DNA from: CAZPNX01 sp964518765
GTDB lineage: Bacteria; Edwardsbacteria; AC1; EtOH8
Direction: 5' to 3'
Length of the DNA: 64,000 nucleotides
Assembly: GCA_964518765.1 (NCBI GenBank)
Contig: CAZFJC010000008.1
Span: 1-64,000, forward strand
Part shown: piece after piece, positions 8,548 through 16,332 of the stretch
Layout of the letters: each line of letters opens with the position of its first letter
How positions within the stretch are numbered: the first letter of the stretch is position 1
Program-made: the position numbers and the translations under genes
The notes under the pieces: model-generated
Told to the model about the DNA's origin: nothing
The model's input: only the letters and a program-made list of their open reading frames with translations
The model's database searches: none

Positions 8548-9288
8548 TCAGTCGATATTATTCATCGCCGGTAAATACTCCAGCTTGGGGTTGGCCATGG
8601 CCCTCAGCAGATTTCCCTTAAGATGGGGATTGCCCTTCGCCAACTTTTCCAGCATCTCTCGCACTGCCATCCGGCGGCTGTCTCGGCCTCCAGGGCAGGG
8701 ATAGAGAGGAAGGCGGCCGAACTTCGTCGCCGCAAAACAAGTAATATCTTCCTTCCAGACATAACAGAGTGGTCTAATGAGCGTCAACTTCCCGCGAAGG
8801 ACCGGTTGCCTGGGGCTTATGGCCGCCAAACGTCCCGAGTAAAGGATGTTCAACAGGAAGGTCTCTACTAGGTCGTCGGCGTTGTGCCCCAGGGCTATTT
8901 TATCGCAGCCCTCGGCCTCGGCCAGGTCGAACAGCGCCTTGCGGCGGGCCAGGGAGCAGCGCAAACAGTCACCAAAAACGTCGTCGGACAGACGGGCGGG
9001 CGAAACCCTGAGATCTAAGCCGAACTGGGCGCAAATACTTGCCAATCTGTCGACGTTGGAGACAGGCCTCTTCCGGTAGATACCTGGAACGTGCCCGGGA
9101 ACAATGCTAAAACCGAGGATATTTCCTATCTTTTTATGTTGATAGTACAGCAAAGCCAGCAGGGCCAGGCTGTCGGCCCCACCAGAGAGGGCCACCAGAA
9201 TACGATCTTTGGGCTCGAGCATGTCGAAATCCTTCTCGGCCCTGACCGCCCGAGGATATATCCTCTGCCAGCTCGCTGGGTATTCCAT
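8548..9288 (-). CDS. TtcA-like PP-loop ATPase, probable tRNA 2-thiolation enzyme
   Basis: The PP-loop SGGADS (35-40) activates a base with ATP. Three cysteines, C108 and C111 (DCLRC) and C198 (YPCPGG), match in spacing the [4Fe-4S] ligands of TtcA, which makes 2-thiocytidine at tRNA position 32. GHNADDLVETFLLN is typical of the family. At 246 aa it is shorter than E. coli TtcA (311). An ATG at 9288 is preferred over the longer upstream frame because a promoter (9295-9324) lies directly before it, predicting a nearly leaderless transcript. TtuA-type thiolases are an alternative, but they usually have extra zinc-finger CXXC motifs that are not seen here. Confidence 0.8.
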   Translation of the reverse strand: MEYPASWQRIYPRAVRAEKDFDMLEPKDRILVALSGGADSLALLALLYYQHKKIGNILGFSIVPGHVPGIYRKRPVSNVDRLASICAQFGLDLRVSPARLSDDVFGDCLRCSLARRKALFDLAEAEGCDKIALGHNADDLVETFLLNILYSGRLAAISPRQPVLRGKLTLIRPLCYVWKEDITCFAATKFGRLPLYPCPGGRDSRRMAVREMLEKLAKGNPHLKGNLLRAMANPKLEYLPAMNNID

Positions 9289-9294
9289 GGCTAC

Positions 9295-9324
9295 AATATA
9301 AATGATTGTCGATCCGATTGTCAA
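9295..9324 (-). promoter_or_regulatory. Promoter of the TtcA-like gene, leaderless configuration
   Basis: On the minus strand TTGACA (9319-9324) and TATATT (9295-9300) are 18 bp apart. The -10 ends only 6 bases before the ATG at 9288, so transcription should begin at or beside the start codon. It is back-to-back with the next promoter. Confidence 0.65.
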
Positions 9325-9340
9325 GGACGCTGGAGACGGG

Positions 9341-9369
9341 TTGCAAAGCCCGCGGTTTTCGGTTAGAAT
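9341..9369 (+). promoter_or_regulatory. Promoter of the DUF401 gene
   Basis: TTGCAA (9341-9346) and TAGAAT (9364-9369) are separated by 17 bp. The predicted start of transcription is near 9376, which argues for the ATG at 9389. Confidence 0.6.
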
Positions 9370-9388
9370 GCTTGGGTTTTCTAGACAC

Positions 9389-10597
9389 ATGGACGTACTG
9401 CTGAGAATATCCCTGGTGCTGGCGCTGATGGTGGTCCTGCTGGCGCGCCGGGTGCCCCTGGGGCCAGTGATGCTGGCGGCGTCGCTGGCGCTGGGGTTGC
9501 TGTTCAGGATGTCGCCGGGGGCGATGGGCCTGGCCGCCTGGCGCTCGGCCATCGACTTCAGGACTACCATCTACCTGATAATCGTCCTCTACCTGATCTC
9601 GGTGCTGGAGAACCTGCTGCGCACCGGCGGTCTGCTGGCCCGGATGGTGGACGCCCTCCGGATCATCCTCCGCGACCACCGGCTGGTGGCCTCGTTCATG
9701 CCGGCCTTCATCGGTTTCCTGCCTTCGGCCGGCGGGGCCATGTTCTCGGCCCCGCTGGTGCGCGAGGCCACCAGGGACATGGGGCTGACCCCGGGAAGGA
9801 TGACCTTCATCAACTATTGGTTCCGGCACATCTGGGAGCCGGTCTTCCCGCTCTATCCCGGCCTGATCCTGGCGGCGGCGCTGGCCGGGCTCCCGGTGTC
9901 ATGGCTCATCTACCGGATGTGGCCCTACACCCTGATGGCGGCGGCGGCCGGCTGGCTCCTCTCCTGGCGCGGGGTCCCCAGAAAGGAGGACGGAGCCGGC
10001 GGCGACGCGAAAAGGGCCTGGCGTGACGCCCTGCTGACCATGGCCCCGGTGCTGTTCGTCATCATGGCGGTGTTGGGGCTCCGCCTGGACCTGGCCGCTA
10101 TGACCGGCCTGGCCTGCCTGGGCCTGGGGGCCGGGCTGAGGTATCCCATCTCGAAGATCCCCTTCCTGATGTGGCAGGCCTTCAGGCCGATGACCCTGCT
10201 CCTGATAGTGGGGGTGATGGTGTTCAAGGGGATGCTGGAGGCCTCGGGTGCGGTGGCCGCCCTGCCGGGGGTGCTGGCCGTCTACCGAATACCAACGGCC
10301 TTCATCGTGTTCCTGCTGCCGTTCCTGACCGGTTTTCTGACCGGGATCAGCCAGGGTTACGTGGCCGTGTCCTTCCCGCTGCTTTTGGGGATGATGGGGC
10401 ATCCGGGCGGCGACCCGGGCTGGTACGTTCTGGCCTTCATCTCCGGCCTGTTTGGGGTCTATCTTTCGCCCAGCCACCTGTGCCTGGTGCTGACCCGGGA
10501 GTACTTCGGGGCCGGTTGGAGCGACGTCTACCGGCGGCTGCTGCCGGCCTCGCTGGCGGTGCTGGCCCTGGCGGCGACCCTGTATTATTTTTTCTAG
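9389..10597 (+). CDS. DUF401 family integral membrane protein, probable transporter
   Basis: This 402-aa, very hydrophobic protein has about ten predicted membrane helices. The conserved DUF401 stretch FLPSAGGAMFSAPLV is present around residue 110, with a second half-repeat later (GFLTGISQGYVAVSFPLLL). DUF401 is related to Na+/H+ antiporter or ion-transporter-like folds with two inverted repeats; the substrate is unknown. The ATG at 9389 is chosen from the promoter position; ATGs at 9368 and 9302 fall in or before the promoter. No Shine-Dalgarno is visible. It is probably monocistronic. Confidence 0.85.
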   Translation: MDVLLRISLVLALMVVLLARRVPLGPVMLAASLALGLLFRMSPGAMGLAAWRSAIDFRTTIYLIIVLYLISVLENLLRTGGLLARMVDALRIILRDHRLVASFMPAFIGFLPSAGGAMFSAPLVREATRDMGLTPGRMTFINYWFRHIWEPVFPLYPGLILAAALAGLPVSWLIYRMWPYTLMAAAAGWLLSWRGVPRKEDGAGGDAKRAWRDALLTMAPVLFVIMAVLGLRLDLAAMTGLACLGLGAGLRYPISKIPFLMWQAFRPMTLLLIVGVMVFKGMLEASGAVAALPGVLAVYRIPTAFIVFLLPFLTGFLTGISQGYVAVSFPLLLGMMGHPGGDPGWYVLAFISGLFGVYLSPSHLCLVLTREYFGAGWSDVYRRLLPASLAVLALAATLYYFF

Positions 10598-10637
10598 CAG
10601 GCTAGGCCCCCGGCCAACCACACGGCCCCGATTTGCC

Positions 10638-10667
10638 TTGACAAGCCTGCTTCCGGTGTCGTAAAAT
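10638..10667 (+). promoter_or_regulatory. Promoter of the small outer-membrane protein gene
   Basis: A consensus TTGACA (10638-10643) and TAAAAT (10662-10667) are separated by 18 bp, about 29 bases before the ATG at 10696. Confidence 0.7.
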
Positions 10668-10695
10668 GAAAACAATATGTTATGAAGGAGGGCAC

Positions 10696-11205
10696 ATGAG
10701 AAAACTGCTGATGGTTTGCCTGGTGCTGACGATCGCCTGCTCTTTCTCCCTGGCGGACGGTTTCCGGGAGAGGGCTTCATACGCCGGTCCGGTGGTCGGC
10801 TTCGGCTGGCACGATCTGATGCTGGGCGCCCAGTACGAATACGGGCTGTCAAAGTACGTGGGGCTGGGGGCCATCGGAGGAATCTCCTGGGAGAGCTACA
10901 ACGACTACTGGGGCGACTACGGCTACACTTACATCGCCGTCGGCTGCCAGTGCAACTACCACTTCATCCAGGCCAAGGGGTGGGACCCGTTTCTGGGCGG
11001 CGTCCTGGGCTACGACATCGTCTCGGTGCATTACGACTATAACCCCGGCTACACCACCCATCCCACCGGCTGGAGCGCCTCGGGCAGCGAGCTGTTCCTG
11101 GGGGGGACGGCCGGCGCCAACTTCAAGGCGGGTAAGACCACCTTCATCCAGGCCAGGCTGGGATATCCCTTCTATCTTTCCGGCAGTCTTCTTTTCAAGT
11201 TCTAA
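10696..11205 (+). CDS. Small outer-membrane beta-barrel protein
   Basis: The 169-aa protein has a signal peptide (MRKLLMVCLVLTIACSFSLA) followed by alternating aromatic/Gly-rich strands typical of an eight-stranded barrel. It ends LLFKF, a good C-terminal beta-signal with terminal Phe. The ATG at 10696 is chosen because AAGGAGG sits 4 bases upstream; an ATG at 10666 lies in the -10 box. Function is unknown; OmpA/OmpX-like or lipid A-modifying barrels are possible folds. A zinc-ribbon gene follows 24 bases downstream. Confidence 0.8.
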   Translation: MRKLLMVCLVLTIACSFSLADGFRERASYAGPVVGFGWHDLMLGAQYEYGLSKYVGLGAIGGISWESYNDYWGDYGYTYIAVGCQCNYHFIQAKGWDPFLGGVLGYDIVSVHYDYNPGYTTHPTGWSASGSELFLGGTAGANFKAGKTTFIQARLGYPFYLSGSLLFKF

Positions 11206-11229
11206 CGACGGTTTTACGAGGAGGAGCCG

Positions 11230-11406
11230 ATGGCCGACTGGCTCAAGATCCAGTGCCCGGGCTGCGGGCAGGAGAAGGAGGTGGCCCCGGGGCAGAAGTA
11301 CATGGCCTGCGACAAGTGCGGGACCAGGCACTGCGTGTTCGAGACCGGGGCCTGCAAGGTGTCGGGCTGCGACGGCTGGCTGCAGGAGGTGGAGAACCCC
11401 GGCTGA
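11230..11406 (+). CDS. Small zinc-ribbon protein (58 aa)
   Basis: Starting MADWLKIQCPGCGQEKEV, it has a CPxC pair, a CDKC pair and two more Cys plus CxxxxxC near the end, eight structural Cys/His in 58 residues. It therefore probably folds around one or two zinc ions. A strong ribosome site (GAGGAGG, 11218-11224) precedes the ATG. It is cytoplasmic, with unknown role (nucleic-acid or protein binding). It lies in a probable two-gene transcript with the upstream barrel protein and ends before a hairpin terminator. Confidence 0.75.
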   Translation: MADWLKIQCPGCGQEKEVAPGQKYMACDKCGTRHCVFETGACKVSGCDGWLQEVENPG

Positions 11407-11429
11407 GCATTTTCCGCGATACCCAAACG

Positions 11430-11470
11430 GCGGTCATACTGAGCTTGTCGAAGTATGGCCGCTTCTTTTA
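11430..11470 (+). terminator. Terminator-like hairpin built from a dispersed CTGAGCTTGTCGAAG repeat
   Basis: Arms GCGGTCATAC (11430-11439) and GTATGGCCGC (11453-11462) pair with one G-U. The loop contains tgagcttgtcgaa and the stem is followed by TTCTTTTA. The core resembles short palindromic repeats found dispersed in many bacterial genomes; related copies are at 52102 and 62697. Confidence 0.6.
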
Positions 11471-11482
11471 CGGCAAATTCGT

Positions 11483-11511
11483 TTGACATTCAGGCCGTAT
11501 TGATTTATCCT
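11483..11511 (+). promoter_or_regulatory. Promoter of gatE-gatD
   Basis: TTGACA (11483-11488) and TATCCT (11506-11511) are 17 bp apart, 33 bases before the gatE ATG. It is a bacterial-type sigma-70 promoter driving an archaeal-type operon. Confidence 0.65.
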
Positions 11512-11544
11512 TTATGTCTGATAAACTAGAAGCAGAATAATCGA

Positions 11545-13530
11545 ATGAGCATCCCGTTCGACCCCAGGGCCAATTACCAAGCGACCAAGTCCGAGGTAGG
11601 CTATGTCCCCAGGCAGAAAGCGGTCCAGGCCGACTATGACCGCATCGGCTTCATGTCCGGGCTGGAGGTGCACCAGCAGCTGCTGACCGAGCGTAAGTTG
11701 TTCTGCCGCTGCCCGGCCGGTATCTACCAGAAGCCGGGCGACTTCGACGCCGAGATCGTCCGCCATATGCGGCCGACCCTATCCGAGCTGGGAGAGTACG
11801 ACGGCACCGCCCTGATGGAGTTCAAAACCCGCAAGCAGATCGTCTATCGCATCAAGAGCCAAACCGCCTGTACCTACGAAGTGGACGACACCCCGCCCTT
11901 TCCTTTGGATCGGCAGGCCCTGGACATCGCCATCCGCCTCTCCCTGCTCTTCAAACTCAAAATCGTGGGCGAGGTGCATATCACCCGCAAGCAGTACCTG
12001 GACGGCTCCATCCCCACCGGCTTCCAGCGCACGGCCATCATCGGCGTCGAGGGCGAGATCCCTTTGGACGAGAAGCGCAAGGTCCGGCTGATACAGCTGT
12101 CGCTGGAGGAGGACTCCTGCCGTGAGGTATCGGACGTGGGACATGTCCGAGTCTACCGCACCGATCGGCTGGGCATGCCCCTGATCGAGGCGGTCACCTA
12201 CCCGGATATGCGCCATCCGGAGGAGGTGAGGAAAGCCTGCGACTACATCCGCTTCGTCTGCCGCAGCACCGGGCTGGTGCGCACCGGCATCGGGGCGGCC
12301 AGGCAGGACGTCAACGTCTCCTGCCGGGGGGGCACCCGGGCCGAGATCAAGGGAGTCTCCCACACCAAGTGGATTCCGGAGCTGACCCACAACGAGTGCT
12401 TCAGGCAGTGGTCGCTGCTGAACATAAAGAAAATCCTGACGCAGAGAATTCCAGAACCGGATGCCTGGAAACCGTCGTCGGCCAGGGTGCGGGTACGCAC
12501 CTGGGAGCTTAAAAGCCCAATACTACGTAAATATAGGGATATCGATCTGACGATAATGGCCGTCAACCTGCCCAAGTTCCAGGGGGCGCTGTCGCACTTC
12601 ACCCAGCCGGGACAGTGCTTCGCCGACGAGATCGAGGGACGGCTCAAGGTGATCGCCTGCCTGGAGCGGCCCAACATGACCCACAGCGAGGCTTTGGAGC
12701 CGGTGATCGAGCAAAACGACTGGGCAAGGATCCGGCAGGAGCTGAAATCGTTGGAGGGCGACGCCCAGGTGGTCTTCTGGGGGCCGGAGGACGATATGAA
12801 AACTGCCCTGGAGACGGTTGAGGAGCGCTGCCGCATGGCCTTCGCGGGCGTTCCAAATGAAACCCGAAAACCGATGGAGGACGGGACCACGATCTTCGAG
12901 CGGGTGCTGCCCGGGGCCGACCGCATGTACCCGGACACCGACTCCAAGCCCATCCCATTGGAGGAGGCGCATATCGCCAAACTGGGCGATAACCTGCCGA
13001 TGGAGGTCATCGAGCGCTATCGGATATTACGGAAGTGGGCCGTGCCCGAGGATTGCGATACTTTTCTGCTCAAGAAGAATTTGGTGCCGCTGGTGGAGGA
13101 GATATCGAAAGACACCGGCTATCCGCCCAAGCAGGTGGCCGTTTTCTTCGCCCATGAGGTCAAATATTATGAGGGAAGGAGGAGTCCTCATCCGGATTTC
13201 GATTACGGCCGGGTGAGGGAGATGTATGCTTTCGTGAAGGGACAGGGGTTGGCCCCTGAAATACTCAAGCCCATGCTGCCGGTGGTGATGGAATACCCCA
13301 AGATGGACTTCGAGTCGGTGCTGTCCAACATCGGGTTCGTTAGAACAACACCCGATGAGGTGAAATCAAAGATACCGTTCCTTCGCGAAAAATACCGCCA
13401 GACGCGGATCTCGAAGCGAGAAGAAGCTGAAATTAGATGGATCATGGGGCAGATTCGTCCCATCGCCCTGGGGAACTTGTCGCTTAGGGACCTCAGTGAA
13501 ATCGTGGCCAGGACAGGTGATCGGCGATAA
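11545..13530 (+). CDS. gatE: Glu-tRNA(Gln) amidotransferase subunit E (archaeal-type GatE)
   Basis: GatE is the kinase/tRNA-binding subunit that phosphorylates the gamma-carboxyl of Glu on mischarged tRNA(Gln). Signatures are GFMSGLEVHQQLLTERKLFCRC (first Cys pair), YEVDDTPPFPLD, KQYLDGSIPTGFQRT and the GatB/E core EEDSCREV and GIGAARQDVNVSC. Residues about 310-470 hold an AspRS-like (GAD) insertion (FFW/FAD-rich, ADRMYPDTDS follows), which separates GatE from bacterial GatB. A C-terminal helical YqeY-like tail ends the 661-aa protein; archaeal GatE is about 610-635 aa. It lies 20 bases before gatD. In archaea the pair replaces GlnRS, but this genome also has glnS. Confidence 0.93.
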   Translation: MSIPFDPRANYQATKSEVGYVPRQKAVQADYDRIGFMSGLEVHQQLLTERKLFCRCPAGIYQKPGDFDAEIVRHMRPTLSELGEYDGTALMEFKTRKQIVYRIKSQTACTYEVDDTPPFPLDRQALDIAIRLSLLFKLKIVGEVHITRKQYLDGSIPTGFQRTAIIGVEGEIPLDEKRKVRLIQLSLEEDSCREVSDVGHVRVYRTDRLGMPLIEAVTYPDMRHPEEVRKACDYIRFVCRSTGLVRTGIGAARQDVNVSCRGGTRAEIKGVSHTKWIPELTHNECFRQWSLLNIKKILTQRIPEPDAWKPSSARVRVRTWELKSPILRKYRDIDLTIMAVNLPKFQGALSHFTQPGQCFADEIEGRLKVIACLERPNMTHSEALEPVIEQNDWARIRQELKSLEGDAQVVFWGPEDDMKTALETVEERCRMAFAGVPNETRKPMEDGTTIFERVLPGADRMYPDTDSKPIPLEEAHIAKLGDNLPMEVIERYRILRKWAVPEDCDTFLLKKNLVPLVEEISKDTGYPPKQVAVFFAHEVKYYEGRRSPHPDFDYGRVREMYAFVKGQGLAPEILKPMLPVVMEYPKMDFESVLSNIGFVRTTPDEVKSKIPFLREKYRQTRISKREEAEIRWIMGQIRPIALGNLSLRDLSEIVARTGDRR

Positions 13531-13550
13531 ACCCTGTTTAAAAGGATATT

Positions 13551-14936
13551 ATGGCTGACGACATTTTCCAGGGATACAAGGGCGCCGGGCTGGAGCTGCT
13601 CAAGAGGTTCAACGTCCGGGTGTGGGGCCAGGCCGAGGTGGAGACCACCCGCGGCTCCTTCAAGGGTACGGTGCTGCCTCGGGCCGACCAGGACGACGAT
13701 CGCCACATCGTGCTCAAGATACCCACCGGCTATAACATCGGCCTGGACGTGGCCACCATCACCGCCATGAAGGAGACCGGTTACAAAAAAGCGGTCTACA
13801 AGATTCCGGAGAAGGAGTTCCCCTTCACCCCCGGCCTGCCCAAGGTAAAGCTGCTGGGCACCGGCGGCACCATCGCCTCGCGGCTGGACTACCGCACCGG
13901 CGCCGTCATCCCGGCCTTCACCCCGGGCGAGCTCTACGGCGCGGTGCCGGAGCTGGCCGACATCTGCAACCTGACCACCGAGAAGCTGTTCGCCGTCTTC
14001 TCGGAGAACATGGGGCCGGAGCAGTATAAGAAGCTGGCAGTGGCCATCGGCCGGGAGATCGAAAACGGCATCGAGGGCATCGTTATCGGCCACGGCACCG
14101 ATACCATGCACTACACCGCGGCCGCCCTGACCTATATGGTACAGGATCCGCCGGTGCCCATCGTCATGGTGGGCTCGCAACGTTCATCCGACCGGCCCAG
14201 CTCGGACGCGGCTTTGAACCTAATGCACGCCACCACCGCCGCCGGACACGGGCAGATCGCCGAGGTCATGGTCTGCATGTTCGGGCCGACCTCGGACGAG
14301 TATGGCTTTTTACACCGGGGGACCAGGGTGCGCAAAATGCACTCCTCGTACCGGTCGACCTTTCGTACCATCGGGGACACGCCGCTGGCCACGGTCACCC
14401 GCAAAGGGGTGGTTCCCATCAAGCCGGACTTCAGGCCCCGGCGCAACGATCGTAAAGTGGTGATCAAGCCGTACTTCGAGGAGAGGGTGGCCATGATCTA
14501 CTACTACACCAACATGCAGCCGGACATGATAGACTCGTTGGTGGAGCGCGGCTACCAGGGGATAATCATCATCGGCACCGGGCTGGGCCACGTCAACAAA
14601 CCCCTCTATCCGGCCATCGAGCGGGCGGTGTCAGCCGGGGTTCACGTCTTTATGACGGTGCAGACCCTGTGGGGATACGTCCATATGTTCGTCTATGATA
14701 CCGGCCGCGACCTAATGGCCAAGGGGGTGGTGCCGCTGGAGAACATGCTACCCGAGGTGGCCTACATCAAACTGGGCTGGGTGCTGGGGCAGACCCGGGA
14801 CCGTGAGGAGGTCAAAAGGATGATGCTGACGCCCATCAACGACGACATCACCCTGCGGGAGCCCTATAACGGATATCTGGTGTACCAGGGCGGGGTGCCG
14901 GAGGTGGAGGAGTTCGTGCGGAAGGTGCACAAGTAG
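13551..14936 (+). CDS. gatD: Glu-tRNA(Gln) amidotransferase subunit D (archaeal-type GatD)
   Basis: GatD is the asparaginase-like glutaminase that supplies ammonia to GatE. The N-terminal ~85 residues form the GatD-specific beta-barrel (GSFKGTVLPRADQDDDRH). The amidase domain carries GTGGTIAS (Thr107), GHGTDT (Thr183, Asp184) and Lys262 in VRKMHSSY, which align with the catalytic Thr-Thr-Asp-Lys set known from Methanothermobacter GatD. The MVGSQRSSDRPSSD segment is also characteristic. At 461 aa the length fits. A Shine-Dalgarno (AAAGGAT) precedes the ATG. Ordinary L-asparaginase I is excluded by the N-terminal barrel and the gatE neighbour. Confidence 0.94.
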   Translation: MADDIFQGYKGAGLELLKRFNVRVWGQAEVETTRGSFKGTVLPRADQDDDRHIVLKIPTGYNIGLDVATITAMKETGYKKAVYKIPEKEFPFTPGLPKVKLLGTGGTIASRLDYRTGAVIPAFTPGELYGAVPELADICNLTTEKLFAVFSENMGPEQYKKLAVAIGREIENGIEGIVIGHGTDTMHYTAAALTYMVQDPPVPIVMVGSQRSSDRPSSDAALNLMHATTAAGHGQIAEVMVCMFGPTSDEYGFLHRGTRVRKMHSSYRSTFRTIGDTPLATVTRKGVVPIKPDFRPRRNDRKVVIKPYFEERVAMIYYYTNMQPDMIDSLVERGYQGIIIIGTGLGHVNKPLYPAIERAVSAGVHVFMTVQTLWGYVHMFVYDTGRDLMAKGVVPLENMLPEVAYIKLGWVLGQTRDREEVKRMMLTPINDDITLREPYNGYLVYQGGVPEVEEFVRKVHK

Positions 14937-14972
14937 AAGGGATTTCTTAACCGAAGAGAGTACCGAGGCAGA

Positions 14973-15176
14973 TTAAACGTTGCGGCGATCCCCATTGTCA
15001 AAACAGGGAATGGGCGACGAAGGTTGCAGGTTAGGCTGGCTGTTGTGTTGATGGCGGTTTCGGTATTCCTGATATGGCTTAAGGCAAACGAGGTCAGGGA
15101 GGCGGTCTTCTGTGCCCTTGAGTGCTTCTAAGACAGCTTTGGACACCAAGGCTGGGGCGAGGCGTTTCTTGATCAC
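14973..15176 (-). pseudogene. Fragment of IS3 OrfA-like transposase
   Basis: A GTG-initiated 67-residue frame begins MIKKRLAPALVSKAVLEALK, which resembles the OrfA helix-turn-helix N-terminus (consensus about KKRFxPAFKSKVxLEALKGxxT). The similarity fades after about 28 residues into Gln/Asn/Pro-rich sequence, as expected of a frame-shifted or truncated relic. It is too short to function. Confidence 0.5.
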
Positions 15177-15240
15177 GGTTGTTCCCCTTCCACATTCCTA
15201 AGTGTAACATGACCCCGTGTCCGAAAAACAGGGTCCATTA
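14973..15240 (-). mobile_element. Relic of an IS3-family insertion sequence (one end plus orfA start)
   Basis: Read on the minus strand, the segment begins with tggaccctgtttttcggac (about 15220-15238), which resembles an IS3-type terminal repeat. About 60 bases later it enters a frame starting like IS3 OrfA. Only this end is present; no DDE transposase domain, second inverted repeat or target duplication is visible. It fills the gap between gatD and the amidase gene. Confidence 0.5.
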
Positions 15241-15312
15241 TTGGTAATTTACCCCATAATTTGTGTCCCGTCGGCATTCTGACAGAACTAATATCCCTTC
15301 ACTCTGGATAAA

Positions 15313-15346
15313 ACCCAAAAAAGCCCCGCCATAAGGCGGGGCTTTT
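15313..15346 (-). terminator. Terminator of the amidase gene
   Basis: A perfect stem gccccgcc (15323-15330)/ggcggggc (15335-15342) with an ATAA loop is followed on the minus strand by TTTTTTGGGTTTT. It lies 20 bases after the stop at 15363. The + strand side also has TTTT, so it may act both ways. Confidence 0.9.
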
Positions 15347-15362
15347 GTACGCCAAAGTTATT

Positions 15363-15995
15363 TTAGGGAGCCACGCCGTAATGATCGCAGATCCCGAGAT
15401 AATGGTAATAGCCAATTTTCCAGGTATAGGAGGAGTTCTTGAGCCTGGCTTCTTCGTAGGGATTGGAGATAAACGAGGACTCGGTGAGCGCCGCCGGCAT
15501 ATTAGTGTATTTTAAGACATAATAGCTGGCCGTCTTCACCCCGCGGTTGGCAAGGCCCAGGGCCTGGACCAGGCGGTTCTGAAGGCAGGTGGCCAAACTT
15601 TTGCTGTAGGAGCTGCCGTAGGTATAATAATAGGTCTCGGTGCCGTTGACCGAAGGGGTGGAGCAAGAATTGAAATGCACCGAGATGAAACGATTGGCCC
15701 CCCAGTTGTTGGCGATCTGGCATCTCTGGCTAAGGCTCAAGTAGATATCGGTGGAACGTGTCATCTTAACCGAGGCTGTGCCGTATTCTACCAGACAGTT
15801 TTTTAGGACTGTGGCTACCCGCAGAGTTACATCTTTTTCCTTAAGGCCGGTGGGCCCCACGGCGCCGGGATCCGAGCCGCCATGACCAGGATCGATACAG
15901 AGCTTTTTGCCTGTCAGACCTCCTGCCAATAAGGGGTTGCCAGAAAGAAAGAACAAAAAGGTCAAGCAGGACAGAATAAAGGCAACTGTTTTCAT
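15363..15995 (-). CDS. N-acetylmuramoyl-L-alanine amidase (Amidase_3 family), secreted
   Basis: It cleaves the amide between muramic acid and the stem peptide of peptidoglycan. A signal peptide spans residues 1-25. The zinc ligands are His38 (DPGHGG), Glu53 (LKEKDV) and His107 (SVHFNS), and the catalytic Glu172 is in ALTESSF, so all key residues are present. At 210 aa it is essentially the bare catalytic domain, with no cell-wall binding module. A strong ribosome site (TAGGAGGT) precedes the ATG. The upstream 340 bases are unusually AT-rich and an IS relic lies downstream, so local acquisition is possible. Confidence 0.93.
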   Translation of the reverse strand: MKTVAFILSCLTFLFFLSGNPLLAGGLTGKKLCIDPGHGGSDPGAVGPTGLKEKDVTLRVATVLKNCLVEYGTASVKMTRSTDIYLSLSQRCQIANNWGANRFISVHFNSCSTPSVNGTETYYYTYGSSYSKSLATCLQNRLVQALGLANRGVKTASYYVLKYTNMPAALTESSFISNPYEEARLKNSSYTWKIGYYHYLGICDHYGVAP

Positions 15996-16332
15996 TCCTT
16001 TGACCTCCTATTTTTTGTTTGGATTTATAAAAAAATTATGCAAAAAATATACCAAGAGAAAGTATATTGAAAAGCAACGAGTTATAATAATTATAGAAAA
16101 TTACAACGTATTTTTTTGTGACAATTAAGAATATCGAATGGAAAAAACATAAATTGATGCTTCTTATAATTATAATATTGAACCTTTAATAAAATCTAAC
16201 ATCTTTATACAAATAAAGATTACGAAACAAACTTTCAAAAGCTGTCATAAATAATTTCATAAAAAATGACAACGTATATTGAAAACGGCCATATGCAAAA
16301 ACGTTCAGGCTTCTTTGTAACAATTGTTTACA
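15996..16332. other. AT-rich intergenic region without a credible gene
   Basis: This stretch between the amidase and the outer-membrane gene is strongly A+T biased (long runs such as ataaaaaaattatgcaaaa) in an otherwise GC-rich window. It must hold the amidase promoter, but so many TATAAT-like boxes occur that none can be singled out. Near 16315-16331 TGTAACAATTGTTTACA forms a near-perfect palindrome just beyond the stop of the next gene, a possible operator or weak hairpin. Confidence 0.6.

Noticed and set aside
9289..9570. Longer N-terminus of the TtcA-like protein
   Set aside because: It would start inside the DUF401 gene and before the promoter; the PP-loop family begins near the ATG at 9288.
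15907..16128. Plus-strand 73-codon frame running into the AT-rich gap
   Set aside because: First half is antisense to the amidase signal peptide; the rest is low-complexity AT sequence.
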